A DNA stretch of 64,000 nt from Cenococcum geophilum 1.58 (Eukaryota; Ascomycota; Dothideomycetes; Gloniales; Gloniaceae). The position numbers and the translations under genes are program-made. The notes beneath the pieces were generated by a model. That model ran no database searches. It had not been told where the DNA came from and saw only the letters and a program-made list of their open reading frames with translations. The stretch covers positions 992,001 to 1,056,000 of the forward strand of contig KV748181.1 in NCBI GenBank assembly GCA_001692895.1. Reading direction: 5' to 3'. Of this stretch, positions 48,242 through 59,399 are shown piece after piece (the stretch's first letter is position 1; each line of letters starts with the position of its first letter).

Positions 48242-48489
48242 ATTTATAGCGTTGTATAATAGGGAGTAAAGGTTTAGTTTTATAGTTAAAATTTTGCGGA
48301 TATCTAGATATTATCTAGATATTATCCAATATCCGGGCTATCCTTAGATAGGATTATTATCCACCTGACCAGATAGGATAATCTATCCTCCGCAACCCTG
48401 CTAGTGTTTTGGTGTTCTGCGCACGGTCCAATTTTAGTAGAACGCTACTAGGGGAAGGGATAGGCGTTTGTACGGCCAATTGTAGAGTC

Positions 48490-49080
48490 TTCCTGGTATA
48501 TTAGTGCTGCGTATTAGTAGAGCTTTAAGTAGAGCTTTAAGTAGAGCTTTAAGTAGAGCTCCGAGTAGAGCTTTAAGTAAAGCTTTGAGTAAAGCTTCGT
48601 GCAGAGCTTTTATAGAGCTTCGTGCATAGCTCCGTGCACAGCTTACCCCTAAGCTTGTCTACAAAGGTCCTTATAAAGGTCCTTATAAAGCTCTCTACCT
48701 CCATATAGACGTAGAGCTTATAGCTGTATTAGGGCCCGTATAACAACGTATAGAGGGCTATAGAGTAGATGTATAGCATACGAAGAGGGTTATTTATAAA
48801 GTTATAAAGCGATATTTACAATCTATATAGCGGTAAATTATTACTATATAAATAGGGCATAAAATGTTAAAGTTAGTAGCTGTTAGTTAAAGTCTTAGAT
48901 CTTATTTTACGCGTATAGTTGTAAAAAATCTAACTACCCTTCTACTGCGCTACTATAAAGCTATTATATAACTAGCCACTTATAAATAACATAGATTGCA
49001 GAATAAAGACGCTATATTAGAGATATAGGGCTTTAATTACGTATAGTTATAGTATAGTTAGGGGTAGTTAATATTTAATT
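48490..49080. repeat. Right part of outer hAT: 12-bp array and AT-rich spacer
   Basis: AGAGCTTTAAGT-type copies at 48520-48650. A direct copy of the segment GAGTCTTCCTGGTATATTAG at about 48489 also occurs at 40869. The remaining part is AT-rich with no frame. Near 49100-49160 the CAATATTGGC-type repeats mirror those at 40340-40410. Confidence 0.65.
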
Positions 49081-49522
49081 TTGGTAAGAGAGCGCGTGCT
49101 AAAACATTTATTGCCAATATTTAATATTGACACTGTAAATATTGACAAATGCCAATATTTTATTGGCTAGAATTTCACTTATTAAAAACCACGCTAGATA
49201 CTAGAACCAATCGAGCTATAGGATAGAAGGTGGCTAAGTTATATAGCCTATTATATTATAAGTTTAAAACGTAGAAATATATATAACGTCTTAATATACT
49301 AATATACTTAGTATATTTCTTAGAAGTTAGGTTATATATTTAAAGAACTATAATCCCTACCTAAATAGTTCTTTTCTTTATAGTAAATCTTAAAATATAA
49401 TTTAAGTTAATCTATTAGGCAACCTACTTTACTAGTTATATTTATATTATCAACTATTTTATATCTATATACCTAGCCCTTTAATAAGTCTACTGTGGTA
49501 TTTTCTATAAGGCTTTATTATA

Positions 49523-49987
49523 CTAAAAAATAGGCTAAAGAATTAGTAACTTTCTTTAAATCGCTTTTAATATAAGTTTAATAAGCATTTAATTTACTAT
49601 AAGGAATAACTAGGTTTAATCTACTTATAATTTTTTAGGCTTTTAAAGTTTTACCTTATATAAAGCTAATTAGGGTAGGTAGTATAGCAGTTATAAAAGT
49701 ATTATACTTATCCTTATACTCTTTTAGCCAGAGCTCCTCTATAAGGCTTATACGCTATAATTAATTAGATTTTTAAGATTACTAGTAAGTCAATACTTTT
49801 TATTATTATTATAATTAAATCGCTAATAAAACTAGGTAACTACTATTTATATACCCCTTAAATAATATATGTATACCCTATATCTTATTTAGTTTAGACG
49901 CTTCCTTATTAATTTAGAGTACTATATACGTTTGACTTATTTACGCCTATATTACAAAAATCAAAGTGCGCGTTATATAAGTTCTAC
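49523..49987 (-). pseudogene. hAT-1 transposase, middle part
   Basis: The minus-strand frame ELWLKEYKDKYNTFITAILP, then GKTLKA*KIISRLNLVIPYS and TYIKSDLKKVTNSLAYF, is the segment that normally precedes the hAT dimerisation domain. It joins 40236 across the solo LTR. On its upstream side it is cut by the Gypsy-B LTR at 49988. Confidence 0.78.
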
Positions 49988-50385
49988 TATAATAAAGCCT
50001 TATAGGAAATACTACGGTAGTAAAGGGCTAAGTATATAGATTAAGGAATAGTTAATAACGTAAATATAACTAGTAGAGTAGGTTACCTAATAAATTAACT
50101 CTAATTATAATCTAAAATTTACTATAAAGAAGAGAACTATCTAGGTAAGGACTATAGTTCTATAAATATATAATATTACGCCTAAGAAATATACTAAGTA
50201 CGTTAATACGTTAATACATCCTTTTTATTTCTATATTTTAAACTTATAATATAACTAGCTATATAACTTAGCTACCCATTATTTTATAGCTTAATTAGGT
50301 CTTATGCCTTTTATATTATTTTAACTAATATATATATATATCTCTTTTTAGTAGTTCTACTACTGTTAATATAAGGACCGTAATA
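49988..50385 (-). repeat. Gypsy-B copy 2 3' LTR
   Basis: Starts TATAATAAAGCC (TG changed to TA) and ends CCGTAATA. The closest relatives in the window are 22456-23307 and the solo LTR at 40237-49522, inverted; more distant from the copy 1 LTRs. The flank TCTAC at 49983-49987 is the left target copy; the right one lies outside the window. Confidence 0.82.
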
Positions 50386-52070
50386 CTATCTCCTTTCTTT
50401 TTATCTTTATCTTTAAATTTTTCTTATATTTCTAAGTCGTTTATTAAAGATATAGTATTTCTATCTTTAATTTAATAACATTTATTATTTCTAATACTTC
50501 TTATTAGATTCTTTATATTTAACCGTTATAATTAACTAGTAACTATAATTCTTTTATTTAGTAATGTTATACTATTTTATTCTCGTTATATAGAGAAGAA
50601 GTTAGTATATATTATAAATACGGCTTCGTCTAGTCGCTAACCTTTTTCTTACGCTAAGTATATATAAACAAATATATAATTGTTCTATAATATTTAATCT
50701 ATCTCTAACGCTAAATATATATATTTTATTATTCTTTATAACTGTCTAGTTCCTTATTTAATTTATTTTAGGGGTTTAGATCTAGTATATTGCTAAAAAT
50801 TTAGAAGACCAACTCTCCTTAGCCTATAGTAACTTAAATTGTTTATATAATAAGTAGGAGCAAGCTCTTACTAAGCTTTAATGCCTTTATATTAAGAAGT
50901 CTTAAAATTTTACCGCCTAGCTAACTGCTTATACTTAACTATCTCGCCTTAAAAAGTTCGTAAGAAGGTGCGCTTAAAGAAGTTATATTTTACTAAGTAA
51001 GGTTTAGCAAAACTTAAGGCTAAAAAGGCTAAAAAGGATTTTAATTAAAAAGAGGTGGAAATAGCTAGTATGCTAGCAGTAGATCCCTTAGATATTTTGG
51101 CTTATTTATTACCTTTAACTAATCCTTTTATCTTTAGCTCCTTTTTAGTATTACTTAACCCATTTTCTTCTAATACTCCTATACCTTTTCTATAGCGTTT
51201 TTAAAGTTTTATAATACCTCTTAGGTAGTCTTATTATAGCCTATCTACTTAACTTTATACTATATTTTGTTGTTAATGTTCTTATAACTAATAATCTTTA
51301 AAACTTACTATTTATCTTCTTCTTATCCTCTATATATATCTGCTTTATAAACTAGTGGCTTAATATTTCCATATACTAGCCTTAGTATAATAATATACTA
51401 TATAGGATAGATCTTTATCTTCGCTAGTAAGTTAAGTCTATATATAACTTCTAAAATCTTTTTTATAATTTTAAATAGTCCTAGTCTAACATAGTCTAAT
51501 TTCTTACTTAGTTATTAACTCTTAAAATTTTTATATAGTAGCTATACTTTATCCCCCTCTTTAAGATTTGGTCCCTTAGATCTCTTAATATTATAGTACT
51601 TTTTTATTCTTACCTATATTAGTTTTACTAATTTAATAAGGTTTATATAAAGATTTATTAGTATTTTTACCCTTTCTTTAGCTATACTACTTATCTTCTT
51701 CGCTTATTATAGGCAAAATTTTTATTTGCTTATATCTGTAATTCGCCTTAAATAGTAATATCTTTATTTCTTTTTATGGTATCGCATTATATATAAACTA
51801 TATAACTAATCATAATAATACCTAATTATTCTATTTATAATTAATATAATGCCTTAGATACTATTCTAGCGTCTAATTTAAAATTTCTATTTAACCGTCT
51901 ATCTATAGATAATACGCTATTAATATTACTACGCGAACCCCTTATTCCGCTAAAAAATACCTTTTAAAATACTACTATAAATCTTAGGTCTCTATCTAAT
52001 ATAATTTTCATTAGTGCTCCGTGCCTTATAAATACTTCTTTAATATAGATTCTAGCTATATCGTCTGCTA

Positions 52071-52367
52071 TATTAGGAAAAAATTTACCAGCATCTAATT
52101 TTACTTTTCTGCCATTTTAGCATTTTCTAGCATTTAGCAGCTAAATGCGGCATTTATTACTAAGCACTAGTATTTAGCTGCTAAATGCCGCATTTATAAT
52201 TAAGTATTAGCATTTAGCTGCTAAATACGGCATTTATTACTAAGTACTAGCATTTAGCCGCTAAATGCTGCATTTATAATTAAGTATTAGCATTTAGCTG
52301 CCAAATGCTAGAAAATACTAAAATAGTAAAAAGGTAAAATTAGATGCTAGTAAATTTTTTCCTAATA
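52071..52367. mobile_element. MITE-3 (297 bp) forming the left end of 52071-53664
   Basis: The inverted arms extend about 78 bp with few mismatches and end TATTAGGAAAAAATTTAC on both sides. TA flanks at 52069-52070 and 52368-52369. The middle consists of four copies of a 59-bp unit with the palindromic core TAGCATTTAGCTGCTAAATG. Confidence 0.75.
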
Positions 52368-52369
52368 TA

Positions 52370-52740
52370 GAGGCTCCGTATAAAGTTCTATATAAAGTTC
52401 TGCACAAAGTTCCGCACGAAGTTCTATATAAAGCTCTACGTAAAGCTCTATATAAAGCTCTACACAAAGTTTTACACAAAGCTCTATACGAAGCTCTGCA
52501 CGAAGTTCTATATAAAGCTCTATACGAAGCTCTGCACAAAGCTCTATATAAAGCTCTATATAAAACTCTATATAAAGCTTTATATAAAGCTCTTATATAA
52601 AGCTCTATATAAGGCTCTACATAAGGCTCTATATAAAGCTCTGCGTATAAAGGCTCTGTATAAGGCTCTACGCAAAGCTCTGCGTACGGAGGCTCTATAC
52701 AAAGCTCTGCGTATAAAGGCTTTATATAAAGCTCCGTATT
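52370..52740. repeat. 12-bp minisatellite array (AAAGCTCTATAT family)
   Basis: About 30 units, reverse-complement equivalent of AGAGCTTTATAT. The minus-strand frame at 52318-52539 merely translates it as four-residue CRAS/YRAL/YRTS repeats and is not a gene. Confidence 0.85.
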
Positions 52741-54967
52741 AGGTCCCCGCTGTATTTCTAATAGCCTCTACATATACCTCTGCCAAGTATACCCCTATAT
52801 AGCCACCTTATTTTTTTTTACCTATCTTTCCTTTCTTACGTCCTCCCTACCTAGGAAGTCCTAGGTACTAAAACGGCAGCTAGTAGAGGACTGTCGCTAG
52901 AACTAGACGACCGTCGCTAGAACTAGATAACTATCGCTAGAATTAGATAACCGTCGCCAGAACCAAACAACCATCGTTTAAACAACCAGCCGGCAAACGC
53001 CGCAAACAATTTAATCAATTAATCGATTGAATTAAGCCAGAGCTTTAATATTAGCCCGTCGCCAAATCAAATTAAAGCCTCCTAGGGAGGCACCCTAGAC
53101 GACTACCGTTTAAATATACAGCTAGCGAACGGCCGTAGAGAACAATTCAAATTAATACAATTAATTAATTAAGTAGAGCCTTTAATCGGGCCAGCCCTTC
53201 CCCTAAATTATAGATAGGTAGGTTAGTAGGTAGGCAAGTAAAAGAGAACCGTCGCTATATTATATTAAATTATCTAAAATAATATAATTCATTTTACACC
53301 AACTGCGTAAAAAGAGTAATACTTATTTATTGCTTAAAGTGAGCAAGATATATAGAATGCGTAAGGAGTGCATTATATACAAAATGTATAAGAAGGGCAT
53401 TATATACAGAATGCGCGAGAAGAGCATTATATATTAATTGCGTATTAAGTATAAAATGCAATTAGCTGCACTATATTGTTAAATACGGTAGTATACTGTA
53501 CCGCATTATTAAATACGGTAGTATACTGCACTGCATTATTAAATACGGCAGTATGCCGCACCTTAGTTAATACTATACGCTACACGTTATAGTGCGCGGA
53601 ATGCGCATTTGGCCGCCAAATGCTGCTAAATGCTGTAAAAATGCTAGTAAATTTTTTCCTAACGTAAGATTTCTTCTATATACGTTATAAAGTAGCCTTA
53701 TTTAGTTAACTTATTTACTATTACTAGGATTATATTATGCTCCTATTTAGTAATAGGATCCTCTAATTTTAGTAACTTAATAATAAAGTCCTATAATATA
53801 ACCTCTTATAATCTCTATAGTATCTTAATATATTATAGCTCTCTATACGGCTTATACTTTATTTGTTTATTTCTTTAGTAATTTAAATATTTCTTTATAG
53901 TCTATCTTACTAATCCCTAAATTCTATTAATAATATACTCTTCCTAAAGTCGTAACATTAAGCCTATAGCTCTATAATACCCCTATATTAACCCCTTATA
54001 AAATTCTCTTATAAATTATGCTATAACTATCCTTAGAATATAGGTCGCTTCTTTATTCTTATATTATTCTAAGTCTAGATCTTTAAGTTATACTTTTTAA
54101 ATTCTTTATATTTAATCACTTTCTAGTAATTTATAAACCTATATTTTCTTAGGTTGCTGTAATTTTTAAATAATTATACCTAATTAATCTCTTTTTATCT
54201 TTTTATAATAAAGCCCTTAATGGCTTTCCGTTATTTTTATAGTTTAGCTTTTTTACTTAGCGCGTTAACTTATATATTTTCTATATCTTTAGTATACTAA
54301 ATCTTAAAATAGTTTTTTTCTTTTTTTATATAAATATTTTAGCCTATCTAACTTATCTTTAGTTAAGTTCTTTTATTATTAGGAACCCTATTAGGTTCTT
54401 ATAATCTATTTTAACTATAAATAGTTTTTCTATACCTTATAAAAATGCTTTTTATTTTTTAAGTACTATAACTATACCTAATAACTTCTTATTATAGATG
54501 TTATAGTTTAACTTTAGTAGTATTATCTTCTAACTATAATATGCTATTAGATGCTATATATTTCTATACTTCTATAGTAACAATACTTTTAGTATAAAGT
54601 TTAATATATTTGTCTTTATAACTATATCTAATTCTAGTTAGTAAATCTTAAGGATTAGTTCCTAGGTAAATAGCTTTTTATTTTTTTAATAGTTTTCTTT
54701 ACTTATCTCTCTATACCTATGGTTTCTCTTTTTTTATAAACCTTATAAATAGTTTAATATTCTTTAACTATTATACTATAAACCTTTTATAGTAGTTATA
54801 AAACTCTAAAAATAACCTCAACTATATTATATTCTTTAGTTCTTATTAACTTACTATGGCTTTAATTTTCTTTAGGTCTATACTAATATAACTTAGTTTA
54901 ATAAAATCTGTTTTTTATATAAAGAACTCGCATTTTTTAATTACTACTAGTATTTATTTTTCTTATA

Positions 54968-55376
54968 ACGTGGTTTACCACCAAGCTGGCCACACTACCG
55001 AGCTGGCCACTTTAAACCCCAACCAAAATCTAGAAAATTCACACTTTAATATCTTAACAACCACTTAATAATAAATTCTAATAATTAAGATTTAGACTTT
55101 TATATACACTTTACAGCTTCTATTAAAGTTGTATAATAATTAGTTTAGTAGTTTTTAAAATATAGCATTTTAGCTTTATTTTGGCCCCCAAATTATAATA
55201 TCTTAAAAACTATAAAACTAATTACTATATAACTTTAATAGAAGCTATAGAGTGTATATAAAAGTCTAAATCTTAATTATTAGAATTTATTATTAAGTGG
55301 TTGTTAAGATATTAAAGTGTGAATTTTCTAAATTTTGGTGGGGTTTTAAAGTGGCCAGCTCGGTAGTGAACCACGT
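54968..55376. mobile_element. MITE-1 copy 2 (409 bp)
   Basis: Same family as 22580-23004, with ACGTGGTTTACCACCAAGCT at the left mirrored at the right. TA on both sides (54966-54967 and 55377-55378). The empty site TTATAGTCTCTTTAAGACC is present in Gypsy-B copy 1 at 26822-26840. The arms are nearly complementary over 190 bp. Confidence 0.93.
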
Positions 55377-55586
55377 TAGTCTCTTTAAGACCTGTTTAAT
55401 ATATTCTCCGGATTCTTCCTTAGTTATTAAGTAGATAATAATATTATTAAGGTATACTATAATAAACTTATTAAAGTATTCTTTAAATCCGCTATTAATC
55501 CGCTTCTAAAATATTGCTAGTATATTTATAAGCCTAAATTATATAACTAATAGTTTATATAATCCTTTTTTTAACCTAATGGCCAC

Positions 55587-55805
55587 TGTTTATATTAACT
55601 TAATAATATAAGTGAGTTATATCCCGGGGCACGAAATACGTATAGTATTATATGCTCTTTAGGATGGTGGTGACTGTTGATTCTATTAAGGTAGACTACG
55701 TGGTCTATATACTGACGCGCCTCCCCCTAATTAGTTAGCACCTAAGTAGTTGGTGCACCAAACGCGTAATTACGCGTTTGGTGTACCACGTGCTGTAATT
55801 ATATA
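55587..55805 (-). repeat. Copia-2 3' LTR with 18-bp-arm hairpin
   Basis: 219 bp. The pair GGTGCACCAAACGCGTAA / TTACGCGTTTGGTGTACC at 55752-55787 is an almost perfect palindrome (one mismatch). The same hairpin is in the other LTR at 61582-61617. Confidence 0.92.
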
Positions 55806-56049
55806 CTAGCGGTACTTGGAAATGACTTAATTGTATCTAACCTCTGTAATCGCTTTAATGGAGCCGTAAAATACAAAAGAAATATATAGGAAATCCCTCC
55901 CGAGGTGCTTTCTGGGCTGCCTTCCAAACGGTGCTCTAAGCTAGTCGTAAGTCCTACTTACGGTCCGTAAAGTAGACCGTACGGCCTTTTAACGGGCCGT
56001 AAATGAACCGTAAGTACTCCGTTAGTCTCGTTCCACCTATTTTATAACC

Positions 56050-58810
56050 CTTAGGTTGAGCTTGTTTATATTAACTAGGGTTTTAAGAGCTTGGCATGGC
56101 TTTACCTTAGTTATAGCGTCTATTAGGTTGTCTTTAGTGCTGATCTATTTGACCTTCGTAATCTTACGTCGTTTGTAGGCCTAATATAAGTATATTAGGT
56201 CGACTATAAGCCTTTTCTCCTATATTGTACCTAGTTTGACTAGGTAGTTATAGAGGGACTTTAAATTGGTGTATAAAACTAGGGGTAGCTGCTCTAATTA
56301 TAGGATCTTCTAGATTGTTGATTTGATTGCGGCTGCTATATTAAAGCTATAGGCTAGTGTATATAGTTTAGAAGCTAGTACGCTGCGGGTTACTTATTTA
56401 TATTTAATTAAAGACTAATATAGTATATTTGCGTCCTAATTACGGTCCGTAAGTATAATTACGAAGCTAATTTGTGATAATAGGTCCCTATTATTGGTAA
56501 AGGAGGCGTCCGTAAATACTATTACGCTAAGGGAATTTAGGTCTAGTGGTATAAAAGTAAGTCCTTTTGTTGCATTGTTAATTTGCCACTAAATACGCTT
56601 ATTTAGCTGCTTAATATCTTCCTTTTGCGGATCTATTACCTGGGCCGTAAAGGATAAGTTATAGGCAGATTTAGGTTAACAGACTATGGTAATATAGGCG
56701 CCTCTTACACGCTATGTGATGTATTAGTCCTTTATATTTACGGTCTTACAGGTCTTTTTATGGGAACTAGTAAGGTCCGTAGGCTTTGCTGTAATAAGCC
56801 TTAGGTTTTAAGTTTGGCGTTCCTAAGTTAACTGGATTAGGTTGCCCTTTTATATAATTAAGCCTCTATTAAACTTAACTGGGGTCTACTTAGTTAACTA
56901 CTTTTGTAGCTTTACTAGGAACTTGGCCTTTTATAATTTATTCTCTTTAGTATCCATAAAAGTCCAGTCCGCTATAAAGAGGGTATTATCCGTTTAGAGT
57001 CTAATAATACTAAGGCCGTTTAATAGTGTATATAGAAGGTAGGGGTTATAGGTTAACTGTTCCGTTTTAAGTTTACGGACGTAATGCTAGTAGTATATCT
57101 TAAACCAGTGGTTTTTAGCTTCTAGCACTCTGTAAAGGGGTTTTATAACCTATAAAATTGTTTCTAGTTATAAGTTAAGCTTAAGGGGTAGTTATATAAA
57201 GATATCCCTACTTAGGTAGGTATTGGATTATACATAGGCTTATAAGATGTCCTATAAGTAGAGGGCTATAGGCTTAGTTTGCTATAGTCTAGGTATAAGT
57301 GTAAGTATAATCTGTTAACTAACTTGTTAAATTATAGGTGATTGCGTAAGGATTAAGCCCTTTCCCTAGTCGTTATAGGCTTATACAACGAGCCTTAACT
57401 TCTTAAAGGCTTTATTAGTACTAGGGTGCTTAATCTCGTTAATAAAGCGTAAGTTAAATATATGGACGCCTTGCGGAACGTCTTTCTCTATTATAACCGC
57501 AAAGACGCCCTTCTTAAGTAGTCCGTTAATCTCTTTACGTTATAAGTTTATAAAAGGGGTTTTCTATACTAGAACTAATATATTTATAGGCGGAGATTGC
57601 TTTGCGGATGTGCCTGTGGAGGTTAGGTGGTTCTTTATTACGGGGTTCTCTATTATAGGGTGCTTTTAGGGGCATCCTTGGCCACGCTTTATAGTAGGTT
57701 TAGTAGGTTTGTGGGGGACTTCTGGAGTAGGTAGGGGTGTTTCTAGTTTATCTGGTTCGGCGGGTGCTTTTAGTTTATCTAGTTTAATAGTATAGGTATT
57801 TTCGGACCGAAAATAGGGTTTTATGGACGTGCTTCTAAAGTTGGTTAGTCCGCTAGGGAGTTGTATATAATATATTTCGTCTTCTATAGCTAGTAAACGG
57901 TAAGGTCTAGTCTAATTGCTACTCTTACACTATATGAGGACTTTAGAATTAAGCGGGAGGTTATAAACTAAAGTTGTGTTAGGTCCGTTGCGGTAATATA
58001 AAGCGCTGTTAATGGCTTGTTTGGCCTGTAATTTGACTATTTCAGCTATTACCTTCCGTATTATAGCTGCTCGTTTTGTAATAGATGGGGTAGTAGGGCC
58101 TAGGTTACTTATCCTTAGGTAGGCTCTATAAACTAAGAGGGTGGGTACTAGTCCATTAGGGCTAGTGGTGTTATTAATGGCTTTTACGGCTATCTATAAA
58201 GCCAGTTCCTTTTAGATGTCCTTATACTTGTCCGTAATAATCTAGTAAGCTCTCTATAGGGCTAGGTAAGCTTACTTAATAAGCCTAATAGACTAGTGCG
58301 CCTTAACTAGAACGGCTTTTATTGAAATAGCTATGGCCGTAGCATATTATTGGAATTTCTTACTAATAAAGTTCTTACTAATGTTGTAGATAATATACTT
58401 AGGAGGTCCAAGGTATGTATTAATCTAGCAGGTCCGTAAAATGTCCTAAGTATGTTTTATAGATATATTTTGCAACTAACGGGCGGCTTAATAGTGGGTT
58501 GCCTTGTTAATTATATATAATACTAGACTGCCGTTAATGTATATAATGTCCACGTATACTAAGTGGTTAAAGTTAAGGTCCTTATAAAGGGTAAACTTAA
58601 ATCTACTTAGGGAACGTCTGTATTTCTGGCAAAAAAAGCAGTATTTAGTTAGGTGGTTAATTGCCTTTCTATTAACGTCGTTGTGTCTAGAGCGTTTAAG
58701 GACTCTATATAGCTTTTCGGCTAANAGGTNGCNNAANCGGCNGTNNAGNNGGTNGATNTTNGTACTNGTAAGGTAGNANGGGTTATAGTTAAAAGATTNC
58801 TAAATNTAGG
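56050..58810 (-). pseudogene. Copia-2 integrase, reverse transcriptase and RNase H relic
   Basis: Integrase: FKFTLYKDLNFNHLVYVDII, then INGSLVLYIINKATHY (VDEATHF in relatives, D and E lost) and YLGPPKYIIYNISKNF near 58380-58620. RT: FAVIIEKDVPQGVHIFNLRF near 57460-57510, and TDNTLFIADWTFMDTKEN near 56950-57010, where the family's TDD has become TDN. RNase H: LSVIVFTDASFTNNRDLLSQ near 56490-56540, then SVLASKLYTLAYSFNIAAAI and YTNLKSLYNYLVKLGTI. The frame ends near 56060. This is the widespread fungal copia clade with TDD in place of the VDD motif. Confidence 0.9.
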
Positions 58811-58826
58811 TCTNTAAAGTCTCTCC

Positions 58827-59033
58827 CTATATAAGGAACGGGTGTCTAAATCGTCGTACAATTGGCAGGGTGATATACTTGCTTTTTAGGGCAGTTGCGG
58901 GGCCAATTACGGTGTCCGTAACATTATTATAGTAAACTTGTAACTTATTTATGTCCGCAAGATAGAGTAGAAAAGGGGTGTCCGCTTTTACTACGTGGAA
59001 GTTAACTAGGCTAATTGGGGTCTTAACTGCCAC
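58827..59033 (-). pseudogene. Copia-2 protease to pre-integrase segment (uninterrupted 68 codons)
   Basis: VKTPISLVNFHVVKADTPF, then LLYLADINKLQVYYNNVTDT match the protease C-terminal half of this copia clade (FHVV.ADTPFLLCLADMD.L.VYFNNL). It is part of the polyprotein, not an independent gene. The preceding bases 58725-58815 contain many N. Confidence 0.8.
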
Positions 59034-59399
59034 TAATCTAATTGATGTAGTTGAGCCGATGCCGAATTGGACGTTTACGGCCCTAGTTTATATAGTATTA
59101 ATGTCCGTATTATTATTTGTGGTGGTCTTATATATAAGGTATTGTCCGTAACCTATAGTAGATTTCTTAGAGGCACCTGTATTAATTATAACGCCGTAGA
59201 ATTCTTTGGGGGTATAGCGTTTAGTGGTGATATATGTAAATGGGTCCTATTCGCGGTCTATGACATTTATAACGGGTCTAATGGGTATGTTTATGGGCTG
59301 GTTTTCGGGTGTAATTAAGTGTACAAAGGAGCGGTTAGCTAATACGGTCGTAATATTAAAGGCTTAGCTATCCGTAAAAGGTCTAAAAGTAGTTAGGAA

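Larger units (their letters stand above)
43441..48400 (-). mobile_element. Inner hAT transposon
   Basis: Inverted ends TAGAGTTGCGGAGGATA (left, 43441) and CAGGGTTGCGGAGGATA (read inward from 48400). 8-bp flanks CTGGTATT (43433-43440) and CTAGTGTT (48401-48408) differ only by two G/A changes. 4,960 bp including a 1.1-kb LINE fragment. It carries a minus-strand hAT transposase from 48241. It lies in the 5' region of the piggyBac element. Confidence 0.88.
41303..48462 (-). mobile_element. piggyBac-type element interrupted by an inner hAT
   Basis: Inverted ends TATCCCTTCGCCTGGTA (41303-41319) and, inverted, TATCCCTTCCCCTAGTA (48446-48462) enclose a minus-strand piggyBac transposase. The expected TTAA target duplication is not present; only a TA on each side can be seen. 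The inner hAT sits in its 5' untranslated region. Without the insert its length is about 2.2 kb, reasonable for the superfamily. Confidence 0.72.
40320..49196. mobile_element. Outer hAT-type element (non-autonomous), host of the piggyBac nest
   Basis: Ends CAGCGTGGTTTTTA at the left and its inverted TAGCGTGGTTTTTA at the right, where CA has become TA. The 8-bp flanks are GATATTAA (40312-40319) and GATACTAG (49197-49204), identical except for two RIP-type transitions. An 8-bp duplication is the hAT signature. Own content without inserts is about 1.7 kb: short CAATATTGGC repeats near both ends and the 12-bp minisatellite, but no transposase. Confidence 0.82.
40237..49522 (+). mobile_element. 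Gypsy-B-type solo LTR, split by nested DNA transposons
   Basis: Left part 40237-40319 (TATTATAGACCTTATATTAA) and right part 49197-49522 (ending GGCTTTATTATA) together make one LTR homologous to 22456-23307 without its MITE. Flanks CTAGA (40232-40236) and CTAAA (49523-49527) are a target duplication with one G/A difference. No internal retrotransposon sequence adjoins, so it is a solo LTR inserted into hAT-1. Confidence 0.82.
52071..53664. mobile_element. TA-duplicating element with compound tandem repeats (1.6 kb)
   Basis: Ends TATTAGGAAAAAATTTACCA and, inverted from 53664, CGTTAGGAAAAAATTTACTA. The host reads CTGC-TA before and TA-AGATTTC after, against CTGCTAAGATTTC in copy 1, so TA was duplicated. 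No transposase. Inside: a complete MITE-like unit (52071-52367), a 12-bp array, a 20-bp array at 52870-52990, and two further arrays at 53330-53430 and 53475-53565 (units of roughly 32 and 37 bp). Confidence 0.85.

Noticed and set aside
52318-52539. 73-codon frame with CRASYRAL-type repeats
   Set aside because: Direct translation of the 12-bp minisatellite; no other coding evidence.
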